5,426 nt of DNA. It comes from Chloroflexota bacterium (GTDB lineage: Bacteria > Chloroflexota > Limnocylindria > QHBO01). The notes under the pieces were generated by a model. It saw only the letters and a program-made list of their open reading frames with translations. It was not told the DNA's origin and searched no databases. Each line of letters begins with the position of its first letter. Positions within the stretch are counted from its first letter, which is position 1. The stretch is from contig VBKA01000093.1 of assembly GCA_005879815.1 (NCBI GenBank), positions 1-5,426 of the forward strand, in the 5' to 3' direction. Below, piece by piece: positions 4,399-5,426 of this stretch. The position numbers were made by a program, and so were the translations under genes.

Positions 4399-5426
4399 AT
4401 GCTCCGCCTCCTGCGTACTCGGAACTTCTCGCTCCTGTGGTGGGGCGGGCTCATCTCCAACATGGGCGATTGGATGCTGTTGGTGGGCCTCAGCTACGAG
4501 GTCTATCGGCGGACCGAATCGACGCTTGGACCCATGGGGACCGTGATCTCGTTTCTCCTGCCGTCGATCCTGCTGGGATCCATCGCGGGCGTCTTCGTCG
4601 ACCGATGGGACCGGCGCCGGCTGATGGTGTGGGTCAACATCGTCCTCGCCATCCTGTTGCTACCCCTCCTGCTCCTCAACGTTACCGGTGTCTGGATCGC
4701 GTACTTGGTGCTGATCGCCTCCAGCTGCGTGGAGACACTCTTCCAACCGGCGCAGACGGCCCTCGTCCCGCGGCTGATCGAGGGCACCGAAGCCGAGCTC
4801 GTTACGGCCAACTCGCTGATCGGGGTCTCGATGCATCTCGCGCGGCTAGTCGGGCCGGCAATCGGCGGTGTGGCGTTCGCGGTTAGGGGATTGTTGGCAG
4901 TGACGCCCGCAGATGCGGCCTCGTTCCTCATCTCGGCAGGAATGCTCGCCCTGATCCGCGGTCCATCCTTCCGGCCGGTGCGGACGGATTCCATCGAGCA
5001 CGCTGCGGCCTCGGCCTGGAATCGCGTCGTCGCGGAGTGGCGGGATGGGCTGCGCGTGACCCGTTCACACCCGATCCTTCGCTCGCTCCTCTACTTCATG
5101 AGCATCACGCGGATCGGCGAAGGGCTGACCTGGGTCCTCTTCGTGCCGTGGGTGGTCGTCGCCCTCCACTCCGACCAGGCGGGTTACGGCGCGCTGCTCT
5201 CGACCCAGGCAATTGGCGGGGTGGCCGGCGCGATCGTCATCGGCCGCTACGCCAACCGCATCAATCCACTCTTCCTGCTCATCGGCGGCGCCCTCCTCTT
5301 CGGCATGATCGACCTTGGACTGTTCACCTACCCAGCCGTCTTCCCGCATATCTGGCCGGCCCTGATCGTCATGGTCGTGGTCGGCGTGCCAGGTGCGGCG
5401 ATGCAAGCCTCGTGGGTCACTCTCCC
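4399..5426 (+). CDS. MFS family transporter, 3' end beyond the window
   Basis: The frame stays open from the ATG at 4399 to the window edge, giving 342 visible residues. This is the N-terminal two-thirds or more of a major facilitator superfamily permease, a 12-helix secondary transporter probably acting as an exporter. The N terminus LRTRNFSLLWWGGLISNMGDW (5-25) is typical of the MFS subfamily that includes EntS-like exporters. The loop between helices 2 and 3, GVFVDRWDRRRL (64-75), matches MFS motif A. Hydrophobic helices follow at about 49-66, 78-95, 97-113, 141-163 and 173-187. A polar central loop spans about 190-228, and further helices lie at about 242-257, 266-283, 289-310 and 319-334. 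There is little Shine-Dalgarno (GGGG only 4 nt away), in keeping with a nearly leaderless message. The substrate cannot be told from sequence. Confidence 0.9.
   Translation, partial: MLRLLRTRNFSLLWWGGLISNMGDWMLLVGLSYEVYRRTESTLGPMGTVISFLLPSILLGSIAGVFVDRWDRRRLMVWVNIVLAILLLPLLLLNVTGVWIAYLVLIASSCVETLFQPAQTALVPRLIEGTEAELVTANSLIGVSMHLARLVGPAIGGVAFAVRGLLAVTPADAASFLISAGMLALIRGPSFRPVRTDSIEHAAASAWNRVVAEWRDGLRVTRSHPILRSLLYFMSITRIGEGLTWVLFVPWVVVALHSDQAGYGALLSTQAIGGVAGAIVIGRYANRINPLFLLIGGALLFGMIDLGLFTYPAVFPHIWPALIVMVVVGVPGAAMQASWVTL

Noticed and set aside
4437..5406. Plus- and minus-strand frames at 4437-4886, 4503-4994 and 5065-5406
   Set aside because: All lie inside the MFS transporter, whose frame is open from 4399 to the window end with good helix and motif structure.

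Overview
This is a GC-rich bacterial chromosomal window with GTG starts, CCA-encoding tRNA genes and short intergenic gaps. The ECF sigma factor paired with a membrane-anchored, Ser/Thr/Pro-linked propeller protein, and the style of the multipass membrane protein, suggest a Chloroflexota-type bacterium (possibly a Limnocylindria-like soil lineage). That assignment is inference only, because no marker gene is present.

Layout, left to right. Positions 1-101 form a regulatory region. It carries a near-consensus sigma-70 promoter on the minus strand that fires out of the left edge, and it is the upstream region of a plus-strand operon. That operon holds an ECF sigma factor (102-710), overlapped by 8 bases by a single-pass membrane protein with an extracytoplasmic beta-propeller-like domain (703-1917). 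The convergent gap 1918-2130 contains three copies of a ~32-bp repeat, two direct and one inverted. The last two copies form a long imperfect hairpin.

The minus strand then carries, in transcription order: a DUF72 (YecE-like) protein (4356-3616); a good promoter whose -35 box covers the DUF72 stop codon; tRNA-Tyr(GUA); a 129-nt structured spacer; tRNA-Thr(GGU); and an unknown multipass membrane protein (3201-2131) that probably reads through from the tRNAs. A short divergent gap (4357-4398) with an 11-bp palindrome separates the DUF72 gene from a plus-strand MFS transporter that runs off the right edge.

The sigma factor and propeller protein most plausibly form a signal-to-transcription pair, the membrane protein acting as a sensor or anti-sigma factor although it lacks a recognisable zinc anti-sigma motif. 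The other genes look like ordinary chromosomal content. There is no CRISPR array, insertion sequence, transposase or phage gene. The items most worth a second look are the sigma/propeller pair with its lone vicinal cysteine pair, and the repeat cluster between the convergent genes.
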